Shown here piece by piece: positions 26,990 to 37,700 of a stretch of 64,000 nt of DNA. The stretch comes from Aurantibacter crassamenti (GTDB taxonomy: Bacteria; Bacteroidota; Bacteroidia; Flavobacteriales; Flavobacteriaceae). The stretch spans positions 186,001-250,000 of the forward strand of contig NZ_JAFBGM010000002.1 of NCBI RefSeq assembly GCF_016811105.1, in the 5' to 3' direction. Both the position numbers and the translations under genes were made by a program. Every line of letters begins with the position of its first letter. The stretch's first letter is position 1. A model generated the notes under the pieces. The model made no database searches. It saw only the letters and a list, made by a program, of their open reading frames with translations, and had not been told where the DNA came from.

Positions 26990-27859
26990 TTAGGAAGGTT
27001 TAAATATTTTTTTAATACCACTATATAATATAAGTGCCAGAAAACCAACAATTAGTCCAACCACAAATTCAACAATTATACCAGGTACTTGAGGTAATAA
27101 GTGATGTAAGAAATCTATATTGTGGACAAAAATTCCACCAGACACCAATAATAACGCAATTGTTCCAATAATTGATAAAGCTTTTATCACCTTAGGCAAA
27201 GCATTAACAAAAAACCGTCCAATTTTATCTGAAACACTATTGTCTTCATCATTAAGAGCAATTAATCGCGCTCCGAACTCATCCATTCGCACAATTAGTG
27301 CTACAATCCCATAAACGCCTACAGTAGCTAATAGGGCTACGACAGAAACAACGGCGATTTGAGTTACCAAAGGCTCTTGAAGAACAGCGCCTAAAGCAAT
27401 TATTACAATTTCAATAGATAGTATAAAATCCGTCACAATAGCCGATTTTATTTTTGACTTTTCCATTTCCAAAATTTCCGCTTCGGTCAATTCTTTACTC
27501 TCATCGAAAACAGTAGCATGTGCATGTGGAACAAAGAATTCATATATTTTTTCTGCCCCTTCATAAGCAAGATAAATTCCGCCTAAAACCAAAACTAAAG
27601 TTACTGCCCAAGGTAAAAAGGCACTTAATAGAAAAGCAATAGGTAGTATTATAATTTTATTGAGTAACGAACCTTTTGTAATGGCCCACAAAACTGGTAG
27701 TTCACGTTTTGAGGCGAAACCTGATGCTTTTTCAGCATTCACGGCCAAATCATCTCCAAGAATTCCTGCTGTTTTTTTAGTTGCTATTTTGCTCATTGCT
27801 GCAACATCATCTAATAGTGTTGCTACATCATCTAGTATTGCAAAAAATCCTGAAGCCAT
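26990..27859 (-). CDS. DUF808 family membrane protein (YedI-like)
   Basis: A 289-residue protein with about six to seven membrane helices. The opening ASGFFAILDDVATLLDDVAAMSKIATKKTAGILGDDLAVNA (described, residues 2-43) is nearly invariant in DUF808, as is the GGIYLAYEGAEKI segment near residue 110. Length matches the family (about 290-310). Function unknown. Monocistronic by spacing. Confidence 0.93.
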   Translation of the reverse strand: MASGFFAILDDVATLLDDVAAMSKIATKKTAGILGDDLAVNAEKASGFASKRELPVLWAITKGSLLNKIIILPIAFLLSAFLPWAVTLVLVLGGIYLAYEGAEKIYEFFVPHAHATVFDESKELTEAEILEMEKSKIKSAIVTDFILSIEIVIIALGAVLQEPLVTQIAVVSVVALLATVGVYGIVALIVRMDEFGARLIALNDEDNSVSDKIGRFFVNALPKVIKALSIIGTIALLLVSGGIFVHNIDFLHHLLPQVPGIIVEFVVGLIVGFLALILYSGIKKIFKPS

Positions 27860-28066
27860 GCGTTTATTTTAAGTCAAAAATAATTTAAGAAATTCAAATC
27901 ACAGTCTCCTTTTGCTACAAATATTAACTCAAGTAGTATTTGTTGAACTCCACAGAAAAAACTTGAAATTGAAATTATTCCTTCAAAAAAAGCATGAAGG
28001 AGAGGTTAACTTCTAAATTTTTTTTTCTTAGGTGCTAGAAATCAACTCATCGATCTGTATTAAGTC

Positions 28067-28074
28067 TACCTTCG
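28067..28074 (+). promoter_or_regulatory. probable -7 element before the cysteine-cluster gene
   Basis: TACCTTCG, one change from TAnnTTTG, 11 bases before the ATG at 28085. If used, the mRNA would be nearly leaderless. Confidence 0.35.
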
Positions 28075-28084
28075 ACAAAAAATA

Positions 28085-28687
28085 ATGTCGATAGCGCAGA
28101 GAGTAGCATTGGTTGAAAAACTTTTTCACCAATTAGAGCAGGAAAGCGCTCAATTTGAACAAGCATCAGGACTCAGTTGTGTTTCTGGATGTGGAAAATG
28201 TTGTACCTATCCAAATATAGAGGCATCACCTTTAGAGTTTTTACCTTGGGCATTTCATCTATTTTTAAATGGGGAAGCAGAAAACACGCTTAATCTACTC
28301 AAAAAGACTCAGAGTAAAACATGTTTAATCTATAAATCATTATCACTAACTGGTCAGGGGCGTTGTAGCAATTATAAATATAGAGGTCTAATTTGTCGTT
28401 TGTTTGGTTTTGCAGCTAATACTGATAAGTATGGAAATTTGCGATTAGCAACCTGTAAGATTATCAAAGAAGGTCAGGCTAAGAAATATAATTCCACTGA
28501 CGAAGCAATTACAAAAGGACTACATGTACCCGTATTTACGGAGTATTACATGCAATTAAATCAAATAGACTTTCATTTAGGAAACAAAATAGTGCCTGTA
28601 AATAAAGCGCTTCAAATGGCTTTGGAAGAAGTTTTACACTATTACGCTTACAGACCTTCTCCTGATTCTGCAAAAAAGTGTATTTAA
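28085..28687 (+). CDS. YkgJ-family cysteine-cluster protein
   Basis: A 200-residue protein with the Cys pattern of the YkgJ family (a zinc- or iron-binding fold): CVSGCGKCC near residues 33-41, then GRCSNYKYRGLICRLFGF near 97-114 and a late Cys in LATCKIIKE. Members are proposed Fe-S or Zn oxidoreductases; activity has not been fixed. No signal peptide, so cytosolic. It stands alone and converges with the beta-helix gene 31 bases downstream. Confidence 0.88.
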   Translation: MSIAQRVALVEKLFHQLEQESAQFEQASGLSCVSGCGKCCTYPNIEASPLEFLPWAFHLFLNGEAENTLNLLKKTQSKTCLIYKSLSLTGQGRCSNYKYRGLICRLFGFAANTDKYGNLRLATCKIIKEGQAKKYNSTDEAITKGLHVPVFTEYYMQLNQIDFHLGNKIVPVNKALQMALEEVLHYYAYRPSPDSAKKCI

Positions 28688-28718
28688 ATATCTAGTCGCT
28701 ATTTACTAGCAATAGCAC

Positions 28719-30104
28719 CTACCAACCATCTAACACACATTGTAAAGTATGAGGTTCTGTTTCTGATAGTGGTAACTCTTCTAACGACTCTCCTAAATAA
28801 TTTCCACTAGCAAAACCGGTGGCATTTTTAAAACGATAAGACCAACAATATCTCAGATTTGTATGTTCTTCAGAATAGGTGACAAGATTATCCATAAGGG
28901 TTACATTCTCAAAATCAGAGAACGCCACAAAATACCCTAGAAATTTATTGCGTCGAACATCAGCATCTGAACTTTTATACATGTACATTCCGCAATTATT
29001 CATGATATTATCATGTACATACGTTGCCCTATTATGACCTTTTTCACCACCACTAGAGTATTGAATATAACCCAACCGGCCATTTACTGACCCATCAACC
29101 ATAGTTACAGTATTTCGGGCAATGATATTATGTGTTTTATGCCAGCTAACAATAGGACCATCAATGTATTTACTACCATCGCCTTGTTCCATTACATTAT
29201 CAAGAATGTACACATTTTCTCCAGTCGCGTTAACAATATCACCGCCAGAATTATGATGAAAATAATTATTCTGTATCAAGATATCTTCATCAATGCGACC
29301 AGGACCTTCAATATCAATACCAAATTGAGGTGAAGTACCTTTTATATGATGTATTTCATTATTATTAATTTCAATTCGAACACCACCAACAATTGAAATA
29401 CCCTGACGTCTATTATTATAAATATTATTATTTTCAAAAGTAACATCATTAGAGTCTAGTACTAAAGATCCATCACCAGTTACACTATGAATTTCCATGT
29501 TCTTGATTAAAACATTATTATTACTCCAAACACAGATGCCATGCCCTTCATCATGTGCAGTCTTACCATCTTCGCGAGCGGTATAAACATGCGTAGCACG
29601 CTCTCCTTTAATTACACCATCTCTTACAATTATATTATCACCATTTAAGCGTAATACACAGTAATTCCATTTATTATTAGTGTCAATAGTTAATACAGCA
29701 CCTTCACTAAAAACAAATTCTGTATTACCAAAAATATCAATGCCACCATAATAGATATCATTCACATCTTCACCCACTAAATAATTTCCGGGAGGCAATA
29801 CAACACGCGTATATGCCTCTTCATGTGCCCAATCAATCGCCGCTTGTAAGTTTGCCGTAGTCTTTGCTGCATTCGTATTTGTATTTGGAATGTCCCAGCG
29901 ATCTAACTCAATAGTATATTCTGAAACAGCAGGTATATTAGGTAACTGCGCATTAAAAAGCAAAGTAGGTAAACCGTCTGGGTCTAAGTTTTCAGGATCT
30001 GCTTCGTAAATTGAATCACTTATTACTGCATCTAAATCTTCATTCTTACATGAAGAGATAAAAATCACAATAAGCATTAGTAGGTAGTAGATTTGGTATT
30101 TCAT
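28719..30104 (-). CDS. right-handed parallel beta-helix lipoprotein
   Basis: A 461-residue exported protein with a lipobox (VIFISSC, about Cys19). From residue 60 onward it is built of repeating short beta strands rich in Asn (NNNVLIKNMEIHSVTGDG, NDVTFENNNIYNNRRQG, RIEINNNEIHHI), the signature of a pectate-lyase-like or Beta_helix fold (PbH1 repeats). PPGNYLVGEDVNDIYYGG near the start is the pectate-lyase-3-like N-terminal cap. Likely a polysaccharide lyase, epimerase or binding protein at the cell surface. No catalytic residue can be named. Confidence 0.85.
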   Translation of the reverse strand: MKYQIYYLLMLIVIFISSCKNEDLDAVISDSIYEADPENLDPDGLPTLLFNAQLPNIPAVSEYTIELDRWDIPNTNTNAAKTTANLQAAIDWAHEEAYTRVVLPPGNYLVGEDVNDIYYGGIDIFGNTEFVFSEGAVLTIDTNNKWNYCVLRLNGDNIIVRDGVIKGERATHVYTAREDGKTAHDEGHGICVWSNNNVLIKNMEIHSVTGDGSLVLDSNDVTFENNNIYNNRRQGISIVGGVRIEINNNEIHHIKGTSPQFGIDIEGPGRIDEDILIQNNYFHHNSGGDIVNATGENVYILDNVMEQGDGSKYIDGPIVSWHKTHNIIARNTVTMVDGSVNGRLGYIQYSSGGEKGHNRATYVHDNIMNNCGMYMYKSSDADVRRNKFLGYFVAFSDFENVTLMDNLVTYSEEHTNLRYCWSYRFKNATGFASGNYLGESLEELPLSETEPHTLQCVLDGW

Positions 30105-30398
30105 GGGCCGATATTTAAATAAAACTTACACAAGAGTCAGTAGTGTAACGGCTAATTATGCCTGCAAATTGTTAATTGCAGCCTAACATGTGTAAATAAA
30201 TTTCATAAGGTTAATACAACGATCAGAACAATCTAAAATGTACTTTTTAATAGAAAATAAGAAGACTTGTTTTACGCATCCTTTGTAGCTTTGAAATTTT
30301 CATAGGCTGATAACCTAAATAGTTCAAAGTCAAAAAAAATGATTCAATTAATTTAAATCTTTTTTTGATCCAAGTTTCTAAACTTATTATACGCATTA

Positions 30399-31403
30399 AT
30401 GAAAATTCAACATACTTTATATTCCATATTAGACCTCGCATTAGTTTCTGAAGGTCAAACACTTAAACAAACCTATAATGACACCCTTAAATTAGCGCAG
30501 CACGCCGAAAAATTCGGTTATACGCGCTATTGGTTGGCCGAACACCATAATTCTCCCAATATCGGTAGTAGTGCTACCTCAGTGTTAATTGGTTATGTAG
30601 CAGAAGGCACAAACACACTACGCATTGGTTCAGGAGGCATCATGCTACCTAACCACTCTCCTTTGATTATTGCGGAACAATTTGGCACTTTGGCTTCTTT
30701 ATATCCTAATCGGATTGATTTAGGATTAGGTAGAGCTCCCGGCACTGATAGAGAAACAGCCATAGCTATTCGATCTGATTTTTTACATGCTGCCCACTCT
30801 TTTCCAGATGAATTAGAAAAGATTGAAACCTACTTTTGCGTGACAAATTCAACTTCTAAAGTACGTGCTACCGTTGCAGAAGGAGTGGAAGTACCCATTT
30901 ACATTTTAGGTTCTAGTACTGATAGTGCTCATTTGGCTGCAAAAAAAGGTTTGCCTTATGCATTTGCTAGTCACTTTGCAACAACACACTTATGGAATGC
31001 ACTAGATATTTATCGTAAAGAATTTCAACCATCGGAAGAGTTAAAAGACCCCTACGTTCTGACTGGGGTAAATATTATTGTTGCAGATACAGATGAAGAA
31101 GCAGAACGGTTATCGACTTCTTTAATCCGAATGATAGTTGGCATTTTCACAGGTAAACGCGATTGTGTTCAACCCCCAACTGACATGACAGATGAATATT
31201 TGCAGATTATGCAAAATCCACAAGTACATCAAATGCTTAAGTATTCTTTCATTGGCAGCAAAGCCACTGTTAAAGCCAAGGTTAAAGAGTTTTTAGAACA
31301 AACCAAAGCCGATGAACTTATCGCTGTCACTAATATTTATGATGTGAAGGATCGAATTCGATCGTATGAACTATTTGCCGAAATCATGAAAGAATTAAAC
31401 TAA
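30399..31403 (+). CDS. LLM-class flavin-dependent oxidoreductase
   Basis: A 334-residue luciferase-like monooxygenase fold (TIM barrel). RYWLAEHHNSPNIGSSATSVLIGYVAEGTNTLRIGSGGIMLPNHSPLIIAEQFGTL (residues about 44-100) is diagnostic: EHH, GSGG and NHSP are group-wide. GLGRAPGTDRET continues it. This subgroup (YhbW-like) uses FMNH2 and oxygen on unknown organic substrates. Ended by a strong terminator overlapping its stop codon. Confidence 0.93.
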   Translation: MKIQHTLYSILDLALVSEGQTLKQTYNDTLKLAQHAEKFGYTRYWLAEHHNSPNIGSSATSVLIGYVAEGTNTLRIGSGGIMLPNHSPLIIAEQFGTLASLYPNRIDLGLGRAPGTDRETAIAIRSDFLHAAHSFPDELEKIETYFCVTNSTSKVRATVAEGVEVPIYILGSSTDSAHLAAKKGLPYAFASHFATTHLWNALDIYRKEFQPSEELKDPYVLTGVNIIVADTDEEAERLSTSLIRMIVGIFTGKRDCVQPPTDMTDEYLQIMQNPQVHQMLKYSFIGSKATVKAKVKEFLEQTKADELIAVTNIYDVKDRIRSYELFAEIMKELN

Positions 31404-31443
31404 AAAAAGCGGTGGTTTACCTAGGTAAACCACCGCTTTTTTT
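31402..31443. terminator. bidirectional terminator, perfect 42-base palindrome
   Basis: Each 21-base arm comprises seven A, GCGGTGG, TTTACC, T and their exact complement; there is no unpaired loop base beyond the centre. It begins inside the stop codon of the LLM gene and serves the convergent DUF4494 gene as well. Confidence 0.88.
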
Positions 31444-31478
31444 ATTTATTAAATTGAAATTCAAATTACGAGATAAGC

Positions 31479-32039
31479 TTACTCGGCATCAGTTGCTAAA
31501 ACATCTGCTAATTCTAAAGCCTCATCTATTTCATTCGCTTCAGGTACAGAATCCTTTAAGGCCGTAAATTTATTTAAACGTTCCATTTCATCTTCCTCAC
31601 CAGAGAAATATGGAAAAACATCCATAATAGGCGATTCTGAAATAGCAGGAACACTAAATTCACCCATTGTGTCTTTCATAACGCTCATAGTATTTTCATA
31701 GGCTTCCTTTACATCATTGGCCTGTACTAAAAGGTACATGTTGGTTTTGCGTTCTTTTCCACTTTCTTCATCAAAAGCAATTAAAGACACGCGAGACTTA
31801 AACCATCTATCAGAATTCTCAAACGGATGTATTTCGGCATAATTTGCCACTTTTATGTTGGTAATTTTAATTTCTTCGCTATCACTTAAGTAAGCAGACA
31901 TCTCTTCTGTAATTCTACTTTCTGCCTCTGTATACGAAATAGCATCTACTAAAAAGGGTTCAGTTTTCACCTTTTGCATACCTGACGCTTCATCTAATTT
32001 TCTATATTTTACTTTACACTCAAACCACGTTGCACTCAT
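31479..32039 (-). CDS. DUF4494 family protein
   Basis: A 186-residue cytosolic protein. SATWFECKVKYRKLDEASGMQKVKTEPFLVDAISYTEAESRI at the start and the later DRWFKSRVSLIAFDEESGKERKTNMYLLVQANDVKEAYEN are two similar halves, an internal duplication characteristic of DUF4494. The C-terminal tail is acidic. The family is almost restricted to Bacteroidetes and is of unknown function. Single gene. Confidence 0.92.
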   Translation of the reverse strand: MSATWFECKVKYRKLDEASGMQKVKTEPFLVDAISYTEAESRITEEMSAYLSDSEEIKITNIKVANYAEIHPFENSDRWFKSRVSLIAFDEESGKERKTNMYLLVQANDVKEAYENTMSVMKDTMGEFSVPAISESPIMDVFPYFSGEEDEMERLNKFTALKDSVPEANEIDEALELADVLATDAE

Positions 32040-32292
32040 ATCTTTTTTGTTTTAGGGATGCCAAAAATAGGGCTAAGCGCCAGGTAAAAAGTGAAAAAAT
32101 AGAATAGATATTCACAATTTTAAGATGAATTCTATACCGCATTTAGTCTTAGATAGTTAGGGTTTCTAACTAATGAAATTGGCTAACTACATCCTTTTAA
32201 TAATCAATTTTATTAAAATCGTATTCTATTGAATTTTAGGCGTAGATTGTTTCAGAAGCAAATCGGTATAAATTAATATAAACATTAGCATT

Positions 32293-32394
32293 ATGGCCAA
32301 AAGTAAAGACGCAAAGAAAAATGTAAAAAAAGTTCCGGAGAAAACCGCAAAAGAAAAGAAAGAAGAAAAGAGATTGAAAAAAGCAAAAAAATAA
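32293..32394 (+). CDS. 33-residue highly basic protein
   Basis: ATG 32293 to TAA 32392-32394. The product opens MAKSKDAKK and is about half Lys, with Glu and Ala as the rest and no hydrophobic core, so it is probably disordered. Its start resembles the basic N-terminus of the cold-shock protein at 40093 (MAKS, then Lys/Glu-rich). The bases on the opposite strand give only a low-complexity Phe-rich frame, which supports the plus-strand reading. Small Lys-rich proteins of this type recur in Flavobacteriaceae genomes; a nucleic-acid or ribosome role is a guess. Confidence 0.5.
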   Translation: MAKSKDAKKNVKKVPEKTAKEKKEEKRLKKAKK

Positions 32395-32468
32395 GTCTAT
32401 TAAAACAATGCTAAATAAAGGATTCACTTGGTCCTGAAGATTGCTTTAATTACTAGGCTAACTCTAAT

Positions 32469-34790
32469 TTAAAACGGATAGCCAATTGCAAAGTTGAAAA
32501 TTAAGTTGTCATCACCACCATCAAAAAAAGGTGTTCTTCCACGTTCGCCTTCGGGTAAATATGGAACACGAATGGGCGAAGCTAAATCCAATCGAATTAC
32601 AAAACTTTGAATATCTACTCGCAGGCCTAAACCGACACCCACACCTAAATCTTTATACCAATTGGGTCCAAACTTTCCTTGAGCTTGTAGACGTTCATTA
32701 AAAGCAATACCTTCTTCCGATTCATCCTCAGAAATTACCGGATTATTAGTGAGCCAAACATTTCCGGCATCCGCAAATAGGGCACCTTTAAGATATGACC
32801 AAATAGGAAAACGGAATTCAAGATTACCTTCCAAACGTAGATTACCAGATTGGTCAAAGAAGGAAGTAGTACTAGTATCATCAGATGTAAATGTGCCCGG
32901 CCCTAAAGATCTAATTTTGAAGGCACGAACACTATATGGTCCGCCTGAAAAAAACTGTTTTACGAAGGGTAGACTTGTAGAGTTTCCGTACGGTAATCCC
33001 CATCCTGCAAAAACTCGCGATACCAAGGCTTGCTCTTTTCCCCACTTCAAATAATAGCGAAAATCGATATCCACTTTTGCATATTGCGCATATTCTAAGC
33101 CCAAAACCTTTTCATTACCACCACTTACTAAGTTTAGCATATTACCCGAAACATCTAGACTGGTAGTGACAAAAATAGGTTGCGATTTGTCTGTATCAAC
33201 TAATTCATTGTATGTAAAAGTATAGTTTAAACCTGCGATAAATTGCTGTTCAAAACTTTGCTTCAAAAACGGATTACTATTTAATATCTCCTCAAACTCA
33301 GGAGTGGTATTCGCAAGATTTACATAATTTATGCTAATTGGGTTTAATTCATGAAACACGTATTTATTGGCTTTCCAAGTATAACCAAATGAGCTGTTAA
33401 ATGAAGTTAGTGTATATAATTTAGTTCTGTTTAGAACATCAGCGCCAAGACTAATTTTGGTTTTAGGTACCGCATATTTAAATTGACTAGGGGAGAAGGG
33501 CACAAGCCTCGGAATTATCAAGTCCGCTTTCAATCCACCCGCAATACTACTTAGGCCACCGCTGTCACCACCCGAGAGTTGCGTTTCATATGAAAAATTG
33601 GTGCTGAGACTTAGTGTTTCACCCCCTTTAAATAAGTTTCTGTTGCTATACGTTACGGCAATTCCTGGACCCGCAAATCCATTTGATTTTGTGACGGCCT
33701 GTAGTTCTGCACGTACTGACCTTTTTGTTAATGGAGAAAGATAAATATCTGCATCAAGAGAACCAATTTCTGCATCAAGTGCAATCGAATCTTTTTCTGT
33801 AAAACGTGTATTTACAAACTTATAGCTACCAATATTCGATAATCGATTACTTGTTAACCGAGCGATATTGGCATTATACTTTTGCCCTTTTTGAAATAAT
33901 ATATACGGTTCTAACTTTTTCGGTTTAAAGAATTCTTCATTTTGAATAAAATGAATTCCATTAATACTGGTTTTTTCACCCGATGTAACAGTATCACTTA
34001 TGGCATATTTAGGGTATACCGTTATAGAATCTATAGTATACGGAATTATGCTTTTAGCAGGAACATTTTGCTTTAACCGAAGAAGAAGATCAAATTTTCT
34101 ATTCGCATAGCGATTGGTATCCGCCTCAAAAATCAAGAAATCTGGATTAAAATTATAATAACCCCGCTGTTTCAATTCAGTATCAATTCGTTGACGCTCA
34201 AATTTCAAGAGTTCAAGGTCAAATCGATTGCCTGACTTTATTTGAGTATCAGCCAAAACCTCTTTAATTTCATTATAAATTGGTAAGGAATCTTCTTTGA
34301 GCTCAAACGCTTCTAACGTATAAGGTTTGGGTAACGTTGCCGTATACTTAAATCCCGCACTATTTTTAGAACTATCGACTTCAGAATTCACTTTACTGTA
34401 AAAGAAGCCCCTATTATCAAGTCTGTTTAAAAGTAATTCTTCAATTCGTTGTGCATTCACTTCTGATAAATATACAGGTGCTTCTCCAAACTTTTTATTC
34501 AGCCATTTGTTTAGAAAACCTGGTTTTTTCTTTTGTGCTTTAAAATGATAGTATAAGCCCAATCGCATGCCTAAAACTGTAGAATTTTCTTGTGGCTGAA
34601 GTAATAGGTTAAGGTCTTCCTTGACTTTTTTTACATTCGTTTTCTTTTCATCAACTTGTATTTCTAACTCTGAACCCGCATACAATACCTCATCCTCAGG
34701 AATATATTTACTGACACTGCACGAGTAGAGTCCTAAAAAGAATAATAGGATGATACTAAATCGATATGTGAAATTATTTTTCAAATTCAA
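32469..34790 (-). CDS. tamA: TamA/BamA-family outer membrane protein
   Basis: A 773-residue outer-membrane protein. An N-terminal lipoprotein-like signal (FFLGLYSCSVSKYIPEDEVLY) is followed by POTRA-like repeats to about residue 370 and a 16-strand Omp85 barrel at the C-terminus, with the final strand ending in aromatic Phe (NFAIGYPF). GPGTFTSDD..., GNLEFRFPIWSYLKGALFADAGNVW and GVGVGLGLRVD are bacterial-surface-antigen signatures. The start codon is TTG 34790; no ATG precedes it and the tamB stop is 9 bases upstream, so the two are co-transcribed. Together they form the TAM complex for barrel-protein or lipid transport to the outer membrane. A lipidated TamA is a Bacteroidetes feature. Confidence 0.9.
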   Translation of the reverse strand: MNLKNNFTYRFSIILLFFLGLYSCSVSKYIPEDEVLYAGSELEIQVDEKKTNVKKVKEDLNLLLQPQENSTVLGMRLGLYYHFKAQKKKPGFLNKWLNKKFGEAPVYLSEVNAQRIEELLLNRLDNRGFFYSKVNSEVDSSKNSAGFKYTATLPKPYTLEAFELKEDSLPIYNEIKEVLADTQIKSGNRFDLELLKFERQRIDTELKQRGYYNFNPDFLIFEADTNRYANRKFDLLLRLKQNVPAKSIIPYTIDSITVYPKYAISDTVTSGEKTSINGIHFIQNEEFFKPKKLEPYILFQKGQKYNANIARLTSNRLSNIGSYKFVNTRFTEKDSIALDAEIGSLDADIYLSPLTKRSVRAELQAVTKSNGFAGPGIAVTYSNRNLFKGGETLSLSTNFSYETQLSGGDSGGLSSIAGGLKADLIIPRLVPFSPSQFKYAVPKTKISLGADVLNRTKLYTLTSFNSSFGYTWKANKYVFHELNPISINYVNLANTTPEFEEILNSNPFLKQSFEQQFIAGLNYTFTYNELVDTDKSQPIFVTTSLDVSGNMLNLVSGGNEKVLGLEYAQYAKVDIDFRYYLKWGKEQALVSRVFAGWGLPYGNSTSLPFVKQFFSGGPYSVRAFKIRSLGPGTFTSDDTSTTSFFDQSGNLRLEGNLEFRFPIWSYLKGALFADAGNVWLTNNPVISEDESEEGIAFNERLQAQGKFGPNWYKDLGVGVGLGLRVDIQSFVIRLDLASPIRVPYLPEGERGRTPFFDGGDDNLIFNFAIGYPF

Positions 34791-34799
34791 GCAACATTT

Positions 34800-37700
34800 T
34801 TAGTTTTCAGTTTTGATTTTAGCGTCTTTATTCCGTTCATCTCTTTTGTAATTCTCTTGCTCTTTTTCATTTTTTTTCAAAGGATTAAAAAGTTCACTGA
34901 ACCGGTTGAACTCCCTATTAAAAATGAATGCAACACCAGTCAAAATCAGTTGACCATCAATAACATTAGTATACTCATTTTTCCGAAAGCCCTTCAATCG
35001 ATATCTACCGTTTTCTGTTAATAAATATTCAAGGCTAACATTACCAATAATAGGAGTTTCACTTTGACCCTGTTGTGCACTACCTTCAACATCAACCGCG
35101 CTTCCTGCACTTACGATGAGTCTATCATCAAACAGTTTTTTCTTTGCATTGATGTTTAGCTGGGTTCTATCTTGGGGGCTATCACCTTGATAATCAGTAA
35201 AACTATCCAAGTCAAAATCGAGTTCTAAACCAGTATTTCCAAAAACTTTATCTGAAAAAGCATTCAATTCTCCTGAAAGTACTTTGTTCACATTATCACG
35301 TGCCAATGCAGCTGTACCACCACTGCTACCATCACTACCTGTATCGGGGAAAAATCGATTTAGCGCCAATAACGAAAATACTTGCTTGTTGAGTTCTGAC
35401 TCTTGTTCATTTAATTGTTGTACGCGGCCATATACAGCACCACCAAGCGAACCTTGAACTTCTTCTGGCATATCTAATCCGAATGAAAGTTTAGGCTCTA
35501 ACAATTCACCATCTACATTGAGATAGACTAAAAAGGGGAGTACTTGTCTATATTTACCGATTACACTAGCATCTTGACCAGAAGTAACAGCAGTCATTAA
35601 GGGTGATGCCGATGTTTCTACTGCATACACTGCAGTCACATCTAGTTTTGCGTCAGTTGGATCACCTAACCAAGTTATTGTACTACCCGGATTAATTTCA
35701 AACCTTCGTTTCACTAAATTATAGAGACTAGTTTCATAATGCCCAGACGCCAATTCATATCGCCCCGTTAAATTAATTTTACCGTTGGGGTCAATATTCA
35801 AATTCAATGCCGCATCGCCCGAAACTTGAAGATTATCACCTGTACGCTTATCAATAATAATCTTAAAAACTGCATCTTGGGCAATTTCTAAAACAGTATT
35901 TACATTTAGGCCTCTAAATAATGAAGGTGTTTCTTCTTGGTCATTTCGGGTGAGTATGGCATCAGGGTTTTCGTTATTTACAAAAATGACCACTCCATCT
36001 CGTTCTTCTACGTCTAATTGTGATTCAGGCACTACAAAAGTGATATCAGTTACTTTACGAACCTTCATTTTTCCTTTGATAATAGGTAAACTCAAATCGC
36101 CGCGCACGATAACATTTGCATCTAAACTAGCTTCACCATAAAATAAATCGTTGTCCTCCTTCGTAGAGTTCATGACTTGAAATCGATTCGCTTTTAACGA
36201 AAGATCAAAAGATGGATTCGTTAGAGTTTTAGTCAAAATACTACCATCAACTATGAAACTATTTTGGTTAGCATCATTGATTTGAAAGTCCTTTAAGTAA
36301 AGTCCTGAATTGTCAATTGTAAGCGTTTCATCTTTAATTGCAAAAACTGCGTTCAAATCTGCTACTTTGAAAGAAGTATCTGCAAAAGTTAGGTTTCCTT
36401 TATATTCAGGATTCTCTGTAGTACCTGTAACTTTTACGCTTCCTGAAATAGCACCCTCAGCATTGGTGATTGCTTTATTTGATAGTCCTGAAACGACCTT
36501 CATATCTAACCGATTCAAATCTAAATTTAGATTGAGTTGAGCGCCCGTTTCTGCTGCAGCATAATCGCCCAATAGGTCCATATCAATACCACCATCTTTT
36601 AAGGATAAATTAAAATCATACTTTGATAAGCCTGTAGACTCTGCTTTTAAGGTTAAATTACCTAATGCATTCTCTAAAGCTTTTAATTCAATAATTTTAA
36701 AATCGGCTACTATTCCGGTTGCACCAAACGGATTCTCAACAACCAAATTTCCGTTTACAGATCCTGAAACCAAAGCCTCATCAGGGTTTAATAGGCTTAT
36801 AAAAGTTTGGAGTTTAAAATTATCGAAAACAACACCAAAATGTTCTTCATCTATACCTTCGATTGTATTACTTAGTGTCATTTCCTGAGAATTTCGGGAT
36901 AGTTTCACATTTTGAAAACGCAATACTTCATCACTAATAATAATGTTATTATTTTGGGGAATAGTCCATTCATTTTTATTAAAAATAAGTTCGGAAGGGC
37001 TAATATGTAGATTAATAGTGTCCCGATCTAAAGTCAATTCGGAAGCAATATGCATTAATTTGTCAGTTGCGTCATATGAAGTAAAGTCTAAAAATAATTC
37101 CTTGTTTTTTAGATTCCCATTGAAAGAAGTTTTCTTTATATCAATTGGGCCAGAAGTTACCCCAGCGAAACCTGCGGTAAAGTCTAGGTTGGTAGCATCT
37201 CCATTTATATTAATATTAAGACTATCAATGGTACTACCCTTATAGGTAGCGGAAGGCATATATACTGCTGCATTTAACTTTTTAGTTGACGAATCAAAAT
37301 CAGCAGTTACAGCAACGGAGTCTAATTTTTCAACGCCCAATAGAAAAACCTTTGTCAGTATGGGCACAGGTTTCAATGAAACATCCATTTTAAGCGCAAT
37401 GGGTTTGGTACTTAAATCACTTTCGGTATTCGCGTTAAAATATCCTTTAAACTGTTTTTGGAGCGCCGCATTCACTTGCCCAGGAGATGCATTAGACAAA
37501 AGGCTTCCATTCAAAAAATCGCTATTGATAGATACATCTGTGGTATCAGTATTAATATTAGCAGCTAAGTCAAGACCACCCATTTGATACTGTTCATTGT
37601 CATAAACCGCAACACTTTCATTAAAAGATGCGTTTAACTTGTAGTCCGCAGCATTCCCTGTAAAATTCGCTCTGATTTTTGTGCCTGCTTTTATATTTTC

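Noticed and set aside
32236-32427. 63-codon Phe-rich minus-strand frame
   Set aside because: It is the complement of the Lys-rich small gene at 32293; low complexity with no known fold.
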